Shown here: positions 17,229 to 26,247 of the stretch, one piece after another
How the letters are laid out: the number at the start of each line of letters is the position of its first letter
Position numbering within the stretch: position 1 is the first letter of the stretch
Source: Ruminiclostridium sp.
Lineage (GTDB): Bacteria; Bacillota; Clostridia; Oscillospirales; Ruminococcaceae
Assembly (NCBI GenBank): GCA_017635095.1
Contig: JAGBMA010000054.1
Span: forward strand, 1 to 43,066
Length of the DNA stretch: 43,066 nt
Direction of reading: 5' to 3'
Program-made: the position numbers and the translations under genes
Notes under the pieces: generated by a model
The model's database searches: none
Seen by the model: only the letters and a program-made list of their open reading frames with translations
What the model was told of the DNA's origin: nothing

Positions 17229-17549
17229 TCACTTCTTTACTATCTTTGCAAATTCAAGGGCTTTTCCCACATCACCGTTCACCTTGAGCTTTCCGAAAGT
17301 GAAAGCGGCAACAGGGTCAAGCTTTCCCTCTATGAGCTTGCTAAGATTATCGGCGGATATCGTTATCTCGCAGTTTCTGTCATTGTAGGGGTAAGGCTCG
17401 ACATTTATCCTGCCGTCCTTTACCTCGACATAGAATACACCGCCGTTATCTCCGGTAATGTTTATCTGAGCTGCAAGAAAACCTGCCCCGGAGACATCGG
17501 CTTTTTCTGCAATCGTTCTTACTTTTGAAAGGATCTCTTCAAATGTCAT
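17229..17549 (-). CDS. SCP2 sterol-carrier-like domain protein
   Basis: 106 residues forming one SCP2 domain: FYVEVKDGRINVEP, then CEITISADNLSKLIEGKLDPVAAFTFGKLKVNGD. The family has a hydrophobic tunnel that binds lipids, and stand-alone bacterial members are of unknown role. It is cytoplasmic, with no signal peptide. The ribosome binding site is AGGAGG and the gene has its own terminator. No promoter of its own was obvious in the 57 bp to the GH3 stop codon, so it may be co-transcribed with the GH3 gene upstream. Confidence 0.87.
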   Translation of the reverse strand: MTFEEILSKVRTIAEKADVSGAGFLAAQINITGDNGGVFYVEVKDGRINVEPYPYNDRNCEITISADNLSKLIEGKLDPVAAFTFGKLKVNGDVGKALEFAKIVKK

Positions 17550-17606
17550 TGTTTTCTCCTCCTGCAGTCCGTATTGATTCCGGGCTGCGATCCTGTTTCA
17601 CATCGT

Positions 17607-19649
17607 TCAGTATGTCAGACCATATCCGATGGGATAAAGTATCTCGTCTGTGTACCGGGTATTTTCGTCCAGCGCCGGTACATCTACCGGAAGCTTTCCG
17701 GTCGGTACATTTCCGCCTAAAACCGTTATCAGGACTGCCGGATAGTTAGGTCCGTAAGTTACCGTATTGCCGTCGTACTCTGTGGGAAGCACAGGCATCT
17801 CATTTCCGCAGTATCCGCACAGCAGGGCATCGGCTTCGGTGTATCGCGCGGTGTCATACGGAAAGTTCATGCTCATGACCACAACTTTTTTCCCGAGCCT
17901 GTGCGCTTCCGTGATAAGCTCGTCGGCAAACACCGCCTGCCAGCCGCGTTTCTCTGCCGAGTCCATATTCTCACGTCTGTACGTCTCTACTGCAAGGATA
18001 ACAGCAGCCGATCTTCCGATAACATCTTCGTATTCACCGGCGCTCTTATCGGTGACGCAGCAGCTTTCCGCAGTCACGCTTTCCGGCACCGTACCGTCAG
18101 CCTTCAGCTTCTCAAGTGCGTAGATGATCGTGTTCTGATCTCCGTCGAACGGATAAAAGAACGCCACCATGTCGTTCTCCTGCAGTTTCAGCGGCAGTGT
18201 GTCATTGTCGTTCTTAACGAGCGTTACGGCTCTTTCCGCGATCTCAAGCTCCTTATCGTGGTGCTCCTTTGAGCCGACGATCGCTTTTGCGGCTGACGCG
18301 GCTTCATCGACATTCACCGGTTCGCTGCCTATGAGCCCCTTTTCCATTTTCAGGGAGATTATCCGCGTAACGGAATCGTCTATCTCGGCTTCGGATATAC
18401 GCCCGTCTCTTACTGCACCGACGATCGCATCAATGTAATCACCTATAGCTTCAATACCTTCGTCATTCACAATATACATCGGTTCAAGAAGCATATCAAC
18501 GTCTGCGTTTATCGCAAGCACCGCAGCGTCCAGAGGGTCGAAGTTGGCATCTATCGCGTCCATGATCATCGAGTCGGTTATCACTACCCCGTCATATCCG
18601 ATATCCCCGCGGAGAATGCCGCGGACGATAGTATCGGAGAGGGTCGCGGGCAGTACCATGCTTTCTCCGCTCTCCGCCGAAATGTATGTGTTCTGCTCGA
18701 TCTTCGGGAACTGGATATGAGCAGTCATCACCATGTCTGCCTTATCCGCCGCAGCGATGAATGGCACCAGCTCCGTCTCTTTCAGCTCGTCGAGAGTCTT
18801 GTCTATCATCGGAAGCCCGGTGTGGCTGTCGGTATCGGTGTCGCCGTGTCCCGGAAAATGTTTGACTGTAGAGATGACACCCTCGCTCTCAAGCCCGTCG
18901 ATAAATGCATTTCCGAATCTTGCGACCATATCGGGATCAGATGAGAACGAACGCACGTTTATGACCGGATTGGCGGGATTGTTGTTCACGTCAATAACCG
19001 GAGCAAAGTCTGTGTTTATGCCGAGCGCATTCAACTCGCTCCCGATGATCGCCGCGGTATCGGATACGGCCTGCACATCGCCGGTCGCTCCGAGAGCCAT
19101 GTTGCCGCAGGTCGATGTTCCGGTTGTGAGACGGTATATCGAACCGCCTTCCTGATCCGCCGCGATAAGCAAGGGGATCCCGTTTTCACCCGCCAGCGCC
19201 GCTTCCTGGATCTCCGCGGTAAGCTTCACGGTCTGTCCGGCATCTTTGATATTCCCCGTAAACAGGCATATTCCGCCGAAATCGTACTTTGTGAGCAGAG
19301 CTTTCTGTTTTTCGTTAAGCTCCGTTGCAGCGACAATGGCAGCGTCATCTCCCTCAGCTCCGTCTGTCCAGTGGCGGAACGTAATCATTATCATCTGGGC
19401 GATCTTCTTTTCAAGGGACATTCCCGCCGTTATGCTCTCTGCAGTGACCGGTGGATCATCGGAAGTATCCGCGGCAACAGAGGCAGCCGTACCTTCCGTA
19501 ACTTCCGTCTGCGCTGCGCCAGTTCCGGGTGCGGCAGAGGTCTCTTCGGCTGCAATATCAGCCGAAGGCGCTCCGGTGGGAGCGCCGCAGCCGGACACCG
19601 CTATAACTGAAAACGCACAAAGCGCTGCTGCAGCTTTTGCTAATTTCAT
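17607..19649 (-). CDS. Glycoside hydrolase family 3 lipoprotein (NagZ-like beta-N-acetylhexosaminidase)
   Basis: 680 residues. The signal peptide has a lipobox VSGC near residue 21, followed by a Thr/Ala/Glu-rich linker to about residue 70. The GH3 TIM barrel holds the NagZ signature KHFPGHGDTDTDSH, whose Asp-His dyad acts as acid/base in this subfamily. The catalytic Asp nucleophile lies in GVVITDSMIM. A C-terminal alpha/beta sandwich domain (about 460-680) follows. It should remove terminal N-acetylglucosamine from peptidoglycan or glycans at the outer face of the membrane. It follows a duplicated-domain lipoprotein gene by 28 bp and probably shares its transcript. Confidence 0.9.
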   Translation of the reverse strand: MKLAKAAAALCAFSVIAVSGCGAPTGAPSADIAAEETSAAPGTGAAQTEVTEGTAASVAADTSDDPPVTAESITAGMSLEKKIAQMIMITFRHWTDGAEGDDAAIVAATELNEKQKALLTKYDFGGICLFTGNIKDAGQTVKLTAEIQEAALAGENGIPLLIAADQEGGSIYRLTTGTSTCGNMALGATGDVQAVSDTAAIIGSELNALGINTDFAPVIDVNNNPANPVINVRSFSSDPDMVARFGNAFIDGLESEGVISTVKHFPGHGDTDTDSHTGLPMIDKTLDELKETELVPFIAAADKADMVMTAHIQFPKIEQNTYISAESGESMVLPATLSDTIVRGILRGDIGYDGVVITDSMIMDAIDANFDPLDAAVLAINADVDMLLEPMYIVNDEGIEAIGDYIDAIVGAVRDGRISEAEIDDSVTRIISLKMEKGLIGSEPVNVDEAASAAKAIVGSKEHHDKELEIAERAVTLVKNDNDTLPLKLQENDMVAFFYPFDGDQNTIIYALEKLKADGTVPESVTAESCCVTDKSAGEYEDVIGRSAAVILAVETYRRENMDSAEKRGWQAVFADELITEAHRLGKKVVVMSMNFPYDTARYTEADALLCGYCGNEMPVLPTEYDGNTVTYGPNYPAVLITVLGGNVPTGKLPVDVPALDENTRYTDEILYPIGYGLTY

Positions 19650-19676
19650 TCTATAGTGTGCTCCTTATCCTTCGGT

Positions 19677-21068
19677 TCACTGAGCGGAATCGGAAGACTC
19701 TCCTGCTGCAGCATCTTCCGCGGGGACGGGAGTGAAGTGATACTCGCCTTCCGTGCCGTAAGCGAGGAGTATTCCGTTATCGCCTTCTTCGGAGATCTTG
19801 ACATCAAAGTTTTCGCCGGCATTGACCTCTCCTGCTTCGCTGAATGTAACGGTGCTCATAGGTCCTTCAAGACCGGCATCTGTAACGGAGACGTTTCCGC
19901 CCCAATAGATCTTTTCGTCGAAGTTGCCGTTTGCATACCAAACATTTTCATCCAAGTTGTTTGAGGTGCTGAGAAATGTGAGGGTAAGAGAGTTTCCGTT
20001 TCCGTCGGTGAATTCGCCCTCGCGTGTCCACCAGCCCTTTGCTTCCGCGATCTCTTCCTCGGTCGCGCCTTCAACGGATCTTACTACCTCAACGGGCTCA
20101 AATTCGGCTGTGAACTTCTCGGAAGTATCGAGAAGGGTTCCTTCGCCTGTCGGATCGTAATCGTAGATATCGAATGTAAGTTCAACAGTTCCGAGAGGCG
20201 GCAGTGAACCCGCATTTTCAAACATCACGCTTTCAAGAACGTGCTTTCCGGGGGTGATCTCAAAATCGCCGAACGCCATGTGTTCCTCGCCGTTAAGTGT
20301 GCTCTTGGGGATACGAACTCTGAGTGTCTTGTCGGAGCTGTTGTATGCATAAAGTCTTACTGTGGGGCCCCAGAAATCCGGTTCATAATCCGCGCCCTTG
20401 ACCACTACCTTAAGTCCGTCCTTGTCGTAAGCCACATCGCCGGAGTCATCGTATGTCTGCTCAGCGCCGGAAGCGTCAGGATTCTTTACCGTAACTCTCT
20501 CTCCGTAAAGTGTCTTGTCCCCCTCTTCTCCGCAAACTACCTCAAGGGAGAATTCTATCTCGTTGATTTCGGAGAGACCGAACTGCTGGAGAACATAGTC
20601 GCCTATATGAAGCGAGTATTTGTTTGTGTCGTTTTCTGCGGGAACATTAAGGGCGCCGCCTATGTTAAGATAGCCTGTCTCATCTACTGTGAGCGTGTCG
20701 GGATCGAACATCCAGCCGTTGATGCTTGCTTCATGAACAAAAATAGTGAGCGGCTGACCTGTCTTGTTTGAAATATTCAGATCGAGCACAGGCTCATCAT
20801 CATACTCCTCACAATCTCTGAAACCTCTTGCCGTTATAAAAACATCACCGGAGTCGAATACGACTGTTTCAGCCACAGTTTCCTCGGGAGCTTCTTCCTC
20901 TGTTGTCTCCGAAACAGAAGCTTCCGTCCCGGGAGCAGCGCTTTCGGATGCAGTCTCTGTCACTTCGGCAGATGTTGTGGTCTGTGTTTCCTTTTTTTCG
21001 CCGGAGCAGCCTGCCACACTGCAGACAGCCATGCACAATGCAATTGCGAATGTGATCTTCTTTTTCAT
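19677..21068 (-). CDS. Secreted lipoprotein with duplicated Ig-like domain
   Basis: 463 residues from the ATG at 21068, with AAAGGAAAC upstream. The signal peptide ends in the lipobox VAGC (Cys21). A Thr/Glu-rich linker runs to about 65. Two similar beta domains follow (about 70-200 and 210-335). Each begins SGDV or KDGL and contains an N-x-S/T-x-K strand, a basic strand and a LNG/SING turn, suggesting tandem duplication. The C-terminal domain (about 345-450) has GWWTREGEFTDGNGNSLTL and NVWYANGNF, a lipocalin-like or META-like beta motif. The function is unknown; it is likely cell-surface. Confidence 0.75.
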   Translation of the reverse strand: MKKKITFAIALCMAVCSVAGCSGEKKETQTTTSAEVTETASESAAPGTEASVSETTEEEAPEETVAETVVFDSGDVFITARGFRDCEEYDDEPVLDLNISNKTGQPLTIFVHEASINGWMFDPDTLTVDETGYLNIGGALNVPAENDTNKYSLHIGDYVLQQFGLSEINEIEFSLEVVCGEEGDKTLYGERVTVKNPDASGAEQTYDDSGDVAYDKDGLKVVVKGADYEPDFWGPTVRLYAYNSSDKTLRVRIPKSTLNGEEHMAFGDFEITPGKHVLESVMFENAGSLPPLGTVELTFDIYDYDPTGEGTLLDTSEKFTAEFEPVEVVRSVEGATEEEIAEAKGWWTREGEFTDGNGNSLTLTFLSTSNNLDENVWYANGNFDEKIYWGGNVSVTDAGLEGPMSTVTFSEAGEVNAGENFDVKISEEGDNGILLAYGTEGEYHFTPVPAEDAAAGESSDSAQ

Positions 21069-21140
21069 ACTTGTTTCCTTTCTGTTGACATTATATTTTT
21101 CTCGCACCGCGGAAACTGATCCCACGGGCGCACCTGTTGT

Positions 21141-21169
21141 ATTATACCACATTTATTCATACAATGCAA
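21141..21169 (-). promoter_or_regulatory. Promoter of the duplicated-domain lipoprotein gene
   Basis: On the minus strand, TTGCAT (21164-21169), a 17-bp spacer and TATAAT (21141-21146). The transcript probably continues into the GH3 gene. Confidence 0.75.
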
Positions 21170-21213
21170 GAATTGTTTTCGTGATAATACTGTGAAAAAT
21201 TTTTCCTCCGGCA

Positions 21214-21242
21214 TTGATTTTTACAGTAAAATGTGCTATAAT
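21214..21242 (+). promoter_or_regulatory. Promoter of the double methyltransferase gene
   Basis: TTGATT (21214-21219), a 17-bp spacer and TATAAT (21237-21242). The leader to the start codon is about 115 nt and contains a small CGGC/GCCG hairpin followed by six Ts (21279-21298), a possible attenuator. Confidence 0.75.
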
Positions 21243-21365
21243 GAAGTCATAGAGTTTGCACACGCTAACTGAAACACCCGGCTTCAACGCCGTTTTTTAT
21301 AAAGGGTACCTCTAAAGATATGACTTTATACAAAACCCGTTCTGATGAAAGGAAGGAAACAGGAA

Positions 21366-22808
21366 ATGAAAAGTGAGACAGGGGTCTGGGATCTTTACGC
21401 GCCGGTTTACGACATATTCATGCGTTCAAACAGGCGCGCTTACGAGCAGATGTACAGAAAGATCAGGGAAACGATCAAGGGCAGAAATGTGCTTGAACTC
21501 GCGGCAGGCACCGGACTTATATCCAAAAACACCGCAGATGCAGCGAAGAGCTATATTGCAACGGACTTCTCGGAAAATATGCTCAGACAGGCGCAGAAAG
21601 GATATGTTCCCGAAAACCTCAGGTTCCGGCGTGAGGACGCGTCTTTTCTCTCCTTCGACAGCGATACGTTCGATGTTGTCATCATAGCCAACGCTCTTCA
21701 CATAATACCGGAGCCGGAAAAAGTGCTTAAAGAGATCGACAGAGTGCTTAAACCGGGCGGCGTGCTCATCGCGCCGAACTTCATTCATGACAATTCCGCA
21801 GTTCTAAGCAACATCACCTCGAAGCTCCTCACCGCCGCCGGGGTGGTATTTGAAGCAAAATGGGACGCATCGGCATACACGGAGTTCCTTTCCGCCAACG
21901 GCTGGAAAGTCACCTTCGACGAACAGCTCAAAGCGTCGATACCGCTGATGTATGTCAGCTGCACAAGAGCCGTAGAACCGTCGTCATACGAGCGTGTTGA
22001 CCCGTTTGCAGGCTACACACCTGCCGCAGATTACAAGAACTGGGTGCCCAACGGAATGATCGCGGCATTCTGCGCGGGAACGGGTATTGCCGCAGCGGGA
22101 GCTGTCGGTCTGTCTCTCGTTAAAAGCATAAAGCCGGCTGTACGCAGACCTCTGGTGACTGCGCTCGGCGTGGGATCTGCCGCACTCGGAGCGGTATCTG
22201 TCTGGTGCATCTTTGCGCACGAAAAGTTCTCATACAAAGGCAGCCGCAAGCTTTCAAAGCAGATAGTCGAGGGCACGGCAAGGTTAGTGAAACTGCCGGA
22301 AAACGGAGTGGGACTTGACGTCGGCTGCGGAAGCGGCGCACTCACCATAGCCTGCGCAAAAAGAAATCCACAGGGAAAGATGATCGGCATCGACCGCTGG
22401 GGAGCAGAATACGCGTCGTTCAGCAAAGGGCTCTGCGAAAGCAACGCGGAAGCGGAAGGCACACCGAACACGGAATTCAGACCCGGGAACGCGGTGCAGC
22501 TCGACTTTCCGGACGAGACATTCGACGCTGTCACGAGCAACTACGTTTATCACAACATTTCCGGTGCAAACAAGCAGGAGCTGCTTATCGAAACGCTCCG
22601 GGTACTGAAAAAGGGCGGCACTTTTGCGATACACGATATTATGTCGGAGGCGCGCTACGGAGATATGCGCAAATTCGCTGAAAGACTGAAAGAAGCGGGC
22701 TTTGAAAAGGTCGAACTTACCGACACAACAGACGGGCTGTTCATGACGAAGACCGAGGCGAAGCTGCTGGGGCTGGACGGCTCGACGCTGCTCACGGGCG
22801 TGAAGTGA
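21366..22808 (+). CDS. Fusion of two SAM methyltransferases joined by a membrane hairpin
   Basis: 480 residues from the ATG at 21366, which follows AAGGAAACAGGAA. The N-terminal class I methyltransferase (about 5-210) has motif I VLELAAGTG, an acidic YIATDFSENML, and DVVIIANALHIIPEPEKVL with a PGG turn. Two hydrophobic stretches follow (about 222-245 and 255-275), rich in Ala/Gly, predicted as a membrane hairpin. A second complete class I domain follows (about 295-475): GLDVGCGSGALTIA, MIGIDRWG, FDAVTSNYVYHNI and KKGGTFAIHD. Both domains look catalytically intact. Substrates are unknown, but the membrane anchor suggests lipid or quinone-like acceptors. Confidence 0.85.
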   Translation: MKSETGVWDLYAPVYDIFMRSNRRAYEQMYRKIRETIKGRNVLELAAGTGLISKNTADAAKSYIATDFSENMLRQAQKGYVPENLRFRREDASFLSFDSDTFDVVIIANALHIIPEPEKVLKEIDRVLKPGGVLIAPNFIHDNSAVLSNITSKLLTAAGVVFEAKWDASAYTEFLSANGWKVTFDEQLKASIPLMYVSCTRAVEPSSYERVDPFAGYTPAADYKNWVPNGMIAAFCAGTGIAAAGAVGLSLVKSIKPAVRRPLVTALGVGSAALGAVSVWCIFAHEKFSYKGSRKLSKQIVEGTARLVKLPENGVGLDVGCGSGALTIACAKRNPQGKMIGIDRWGAEYASFSKGLCESNAEAEGTPNTEFRPGNAVQLDFPDETFDAVTSNYVYHNISGANKQELLIETLRVLKKGGTFAIHDIMSEARYGDMRKFAERLKEAGFEKVELTDTTDGLFMTKTEAKLLGLDGSTLLTGVK

Positions 22809-22827
22809 CCGGAGACAACGGCGCTCC

Positions 22828-23208
22828 TCACGCGAATATCCTTACCACGACCCCGTTTTCGCAGGGCTCCACCTTTGCGGAAAGCGGGGTCGTCTCAAGG
22901 AAGCCAAGCGCGGGGCTGTCGGTAATCACCTTCGGCGTGCAGTTTTCAAGGGACGTGCCGTTATTTTCGATGAAAAGGCTGCATTCCCGCCCGTCTGCGT
23001 CCCTGCCGTAGAGTATGTATCTTGCGGAGAGGGTCATGCTCCCGTCGGGATGTATGCGCTGTGTATCCACGCCTTCTTCCCGGGTGCAGCCGCAGAACAG
23101 CTCCCCGTGAGTCTCGGCGGAAAAAGGTATCATGACCGCCTTTCCGGTGCTGCCCTCAACGGTGCGCGGCTGAAATATCGTCACGTTTATTTCCATTATC
23201 TGTTTCAT
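22828..23208 (-). CDS. DUF3237-like small beta-barrel protein
   Basis: 126 residues with AAGGAG just before the ATG. The pattern resembles the DUF3237 family: an opening beta strand, then HGELFCG, GVDTQRIHPDGSMTLSARYILYGRDADGRECSLFIENNG and a C-terminal hydrophobic strand. The family has no known function. The gene converges on the methyltransferase gene with a 19-bp gap and no stand-alone terminator. A 15-bp imperfect hairpin (GACCCCG arms, 22849-22891) inside its 3' end might serve both directions. Confidence 0.6.
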   Translation of the reverse strand: MKQIMEINVTIFQPRTVEGSTGKAVMIPFSAETHGELFCGCTREEGVDTQRIHPDGSMTLSARYILYGRDADGRECSLFIENNGTSLENCTPKVITDSPALGFLETTPLSAKVEPCENGVVVRIFA

Positions 23209-23265
23209 ATGTTCTCCTTACCGCGCAGGAAGATCCTGTGCAAAACACATTGTACCGATACATTT

Positions 23266-23294
23266 ATTATAACCGGCGTGACCGGGATCGTCAA
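23266..23294 (-). promoter_or_regulatory. Promoter of the DUF3237-like gene
   Basis: On the minus strand, TTGACG (23289-23294), a 17-bp spacer and TATAAT (23266-23271), about 50 bp upstream of the start codon. Confidence 0.8.
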
Positions 23295-23310
23295 CATCAG
23301 CTCATACCGC

Positions 23311-23346
23311 AAAAACGGCAGCCTGCAAACCGCGCAGACTGCCGTT
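23311..23346 (-). terminator. Intrinsic terminator of the SulP gene
   Basis: A stem AACGGCAG (23314-23321) / CTGCCGTT (23339-23346), extended inward by CTGC/GCAG, with a T-tract on the minus strand. It lies 11 bp beyond the stop codon. Confidence 0.87.
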
Positions 23347-23356
23347 GTCTTATTGT

Positions 23357-25027
23357 TTACGCCCGTGCAAGCTCGTCGGCACGAATGAGCGCCGTGTCGA
23401 TATGGGAGCAGAAGTTCTCCTCGCCTACCTCGGCGGTCAGTCCCGCTTTCTGCATAGCGTGCATCGGCTGCTCATTGACATGTGAGAATACGACTTTCAC
23501 GCCCTCGCGCTCGCAGCGTTTTACAATGCGGGAAAGGGCTTCAACTCCCGCAGCGTCGATCGCGGGAACGTTCCTCATTCTGATTATAAGAACGCTTATG
23601 TCCGTATCGTCAAGCATATACTTGTATCTTTCGGAAGCCGCGAAGAACATCGGACCGTTTATCTCGTAAACACGGGTGTGCGCGGGTATCTTCTTGCGGA
23701 GGATATTGTCCGCGTCGGTCTCCTCGTCGTCAACATCTACCCATGCGTGCGCTTCCGTAACGTCCGCCATACGCTTCATGAACAGGATAGACGCGAGCAC
23801 CATTCCCACGCCTATTGCAACTACCAGGTCGAATACCACCGTAAGAACTATAGTTGAGATAAGAACGAAAATGTCGCTCTTCGGCGCAGTCCTGAACATA
23901 TTCCTTATGTTTCTCCAGCCGCACATATTGTATGCGACCACAAACAATATCGCCGCCATTGTCGGCATAGGGATAAGAGACGCGAAAGGCATCAGCGCGA
24001 TTATTATTATGAGCACGACTACGGAATGCACCATACCCGCCACAGGCGTGCGTCCGCCGTTCCTTACGTTTGCCGCAGTACGCGCTATGGCTCCGGTCGC
24101 GGGAATGCCGCCGAAAAGCGCTGATCCGATATTCGCACAGCCCTGTGCCACGAGCTCCATATTCGGGCGGTGCTTTGAACCTATCATACCGTCGGAAACA
24201 ACGCATGAGAGCAATGATTCGACGGACGCGAGTATCGCTATCGTGAACGCGTCGGGAATTAGAGCGCGCACGTTGTCGAATGTCACTTCCGGAAGCGTCA
24301 GTGAAGGAAGATCGGACGAGATAGTATAGAGATCTCCTATTGTATTCACGTTCAGACCCGTGAGCGCCACAAGTGCGGAACAGACGATCACCGCGATAAG
24401 AGAAGCGGGGATCTTGTCCAGTTTTTTCGGCCAGAAAATGAGTATCGCGAGAGATATAACACCTATAACAAGCGCCTGCCAGTTGAATGTGCCGATGCTG
24501 GTGAAAACTTCCTTCAGCTTATCCACAGTCTCTATGGGCGAGTTTGTAAAGGTAAGCCCGAGGAAATCCTTGAGCTGGCCTATGGCGATAGTTACGGCGA
24601 TACCGAAGGTAAATCCCGTCGTTATCGTACCGGGTATGTACTTTATCAGGCTCCCGAACCTGCACAGACCCATTACCACCATTATGATACCCGCCATAAC
24701 GGTGGAGATTATGAGCCCGTTCATGCCCTGTCTCGCAACTATTCCCGCAACGATCGTCGCGAATGCGGCAGTAGGACCCGCGATCTGTACGCGGCTCCCG
24801 CCGAGGAATGCAACGATAAATCCCGCGATCATAGCGGTATAAAGACCCTGCTCGGGATTTACTCCCGAAGCGAGCGCAAGCGCGATAGAAAGCGGAAGCG
24901 CGATTATCGCCACGATTATTCCGGCGGTTATGTCCTTGATGAGCTGTTCTTTCGAGTAATGCTTTATGACGGAGAAAAGTTTCGGTTTGAGCTTTTCTTC
25001 CGTAGGCTTTTGTGATGCAGTTTCCAT
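23357..25027 (-). CDS. SulP-family inorganic anion transporter with STAS domain
   Basis: 556 residues from the ATG at 25027, with AAGGAGA upstream. The N-terminal region contains the SulP fold of about 12-14 spans, with the hallmarks SGVNPEQGLYTAMIAGF and GGSRVQIAGPTAAFATI. A cytoplasmic STAS domain (about 445-556) closes the protein and includes VLIIRMRNVPAIDAAGVEAL. Relatives carry sulfate, bicarbonate or dicarboxylates by proton or sodium symport, and the substrate cannot be read from sequence. Single-gene transcription unit with its own promoter and terminator. Confidence 0.93.
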   Translation of the reverse strand: METASQKPTEEKLKPKLFSVIKHYSKEQLIKDITAGIIVAIIALPLSIALALASGVNPEQGLYTAMIAGFIVAFLGGSRVQIAGPTAAFATIVAGIVARQGMNGLIISTVMAGIIMVVMGLCRFGSLIKYIPGTITTGFTFGIAVTIAIGQLKDFLGLTFTNSPIETVDKLKEVFTSIGTFNWQALVIGVISLAILIFWPKKLDKIPASLIAVIVCSALVALTGLNVNTIGDLYTISSDLPSLTLPEVTFDNVRALIPDAFTIAILASVESLLSCVVSDGMIGSKHRPNMELVAQGCANIGSALFGGIPATGAIARTAANVRNGGRTPVAGMVHSVVVLIIIIALMPFASLIPMPTMAAILFVVAYNMCGWRNIRNMFRTAPKSDIFVLISTIVLTVVFDLVVAIGVGMVLASILFMKRMADVTEAHAWVDVDDEETDADNILRKKIPAHTRVYEINGPMFFAASERYKYMLDDTDISVLIIRMRNVPAIDAAGVEALSRIVKRCEREGVKVVFSHVNEQPMHAMQKAGLTAEVGEENFCSHIDTALIRADELARA

Positions 25028-25058
25028 ATCTGTTATCTCCTTGAGTGATGCGTTACAT

Positions 25059-25087
25059 ATTATACTACTACGATGCTGCATAATCAA
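25059..25087 (-). promoter_or_regulatory. Promoter of the SulP gene
   Basis: On the minus strand, TTGATT (25082-25087), a 17-bp spacer and TATAAT (25059-25064). Confidence 0.78.
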
Positions 25088-25200
25088 GGATAATTTTTCT
25101 TCCGACAGAAATTTTGTAGATTTTCATATTTTTTCGCCGTCCATGTTGAAAAAAACGTGTGAAGTACGACGAGTGATCCTGCAGAAAACAGCCGAAACGA

Positions 25201-25229
25201 TTGACAAACTATCACAGCCGTGCTATACT
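25201..25229 (+). promoter_or_regulatory. Promoter of the 296-residue lipoprotein gene
   Basis: TTGACA (25201-25206), a 17-bp spacer and TATACT (25224-25229), followed by an 80-bp leader. Confidence 0.85.
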
Positions 25230-25312
25230 TGAAATACGGCAATGATGCGGTATTTTCAGCCGGGACAGGACTGCCGCGGTGCAGTCCGTGTGTTCCGTGA
25301 AAGGAGCAGGCA

Positions 25313-26203
25313 ATGAATGTCACAAGACCGAACCACGTTTTTTGCTTCACGGGAAAATATATGAAAAGAGCTGCCGCGGCAGTGTGCGGCGCTATGTTAC
25401 TGTGCGTTTCCGGCTGCGGCGATCTGAAAAGCGATAAAGCCCTCGTAAGCATTGCTCAGAAAAGATACGGAGACTGCGAGCTGATAAAATACACGGAGAC
25501 CGAGCGCTCTCATACCGCACGCGTCCGTGACAGGCTCCAGGACTTCGAATACAGCGTGACAAGCTCGTACTCCGACATCAACATCGACGGGGCGTATTTC
25601 GGCTCCGCCGAAAGCGTGAGCGATACATTCACGGAAAGCCTGCAGGCAAAAGTGACGGAGCTTGCGGCACCCGGTCTTGAAAAAGCCCTTGGCGGTGCAA
25701 AATATTCGATATCGGATACTAACAACGCAGAACCGTTCCTGGTTATATACACAAGCAGCGAGGAAAATGCCGGAAGTCTCGCCCTCAGCGCGGCGGAAGA
25801 GGTGAACCGCTATAACGCGGAGCACCGGCTCGACGGAAAGATGATATATGCGGTATCCGCAGACTCCGATAAATGGTATCACAACAAGCATTACGGGAGC
25901 GTCGTGCTGCCGGAAATGGTATTTCTGACGCCGGAGGACGAAAATGGTGCATATTATACCGAAATGGCGCAGATGCAGACCGATAAGAACGCTAAATTCG
26001 TAAGGAAAGCGAAAGGCGTGTTTTCGGACACGGGCGCAGATCTCAGCAAGGTGGTCTGTGTACTCGGTACGGATTATCCCACCGAAATGAACTCGCCCGT
26101 AACATTCTACTACTTCACCGACAGCAGCGGGCGGGAATACTATCTGTGCGACTTCAACTACTACGGTGATAACGGTTCTTTCGCATGGTACACGAACTAT
26201 TGA
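25313..26203 (+). CDS. Uncharacterised lipoprotein
   Basis: 296 residues. AAGGAGCAGG precedes this ATG well. An ATG 16 codons later has a poorer site but would give a more usual signal peptide (MKRAAAAVCGAMLLCVSGC). The lipobox is VSGC (Cys35 from the first start). The rest is a soluble mixed alpha/beta domain, rich in Tyr and Asp, with no repeats and no motif I can name. It is monocistronic, with a strong promoter and a shared terminator. Surface-exposed lipoprotein of unknown role. Confidence 0.7.
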   Translation: MNVTRPNHVFCFTGKYMKRAAAAVCGAMLLCVSGCGDLKSDKALVSIAQKRYGDCELIKYTETERSHTARVRDRLQDFEYSVTSSYSDINIDGAYFGSAESVSDTFTESLQAKVTELAAPGLEKALGGAKYSISDTNNAEPFLVIYTSSEENAGSLALSAAEEVNRYNAEHRLDGKMIYAVSADSDKWYHNKHYGSVVLPEMVFLTPEDENGAYYTEMAQMQTDKNAKFVRKAKGVFSDTGADLSKVVCVLGTDYPTEMNSPVTFYYFTDSSGREYYLCDFNYYGDNGSFAWYTNY

Positions 26204-26210
26204 TAAAAAG

Positions 26211-26244
26211 CCGGTGAACGGATTTCTCCGTTCACCGGTTTTTT
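26211..26244. terminator. Bidirectional intrinsic terminator
   Basis: A perfect 12-bp stem CCGGTGAACGGA / TCCGTTCACCGG with a TTTC loop. Six Ts follow on the plus strand and five As precede it, so it can end both the lipoprotein gene and the convergent MerR gene (stop at 26248). Confidence 0.95.
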
Positions 26245-26247
26245 CAT

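Noticed and set aside
21279-21298. CGGC/GCCG hairpin followed by six Ts in the methyltransferase leader
   Set aside because: The stem has only four or five base pairs; too weak to call a terminator, though attenuation is possible.
21301-21318. Sequence AAAGGGTACCTCTAAAG resembling the left end of the MITE-like element
   Set aside because: Only about a dozen bases match and no partner end or target duplication is nearby; too short to call a solo end.
22849-22891. GACCCCG hairpin in the 3' end of the DUF3237-like gene as a terminator
   Set aside because: Strong stem but no U-tract on either strand; it lies inside a coding sequence, so it is only mentioned with the gene.
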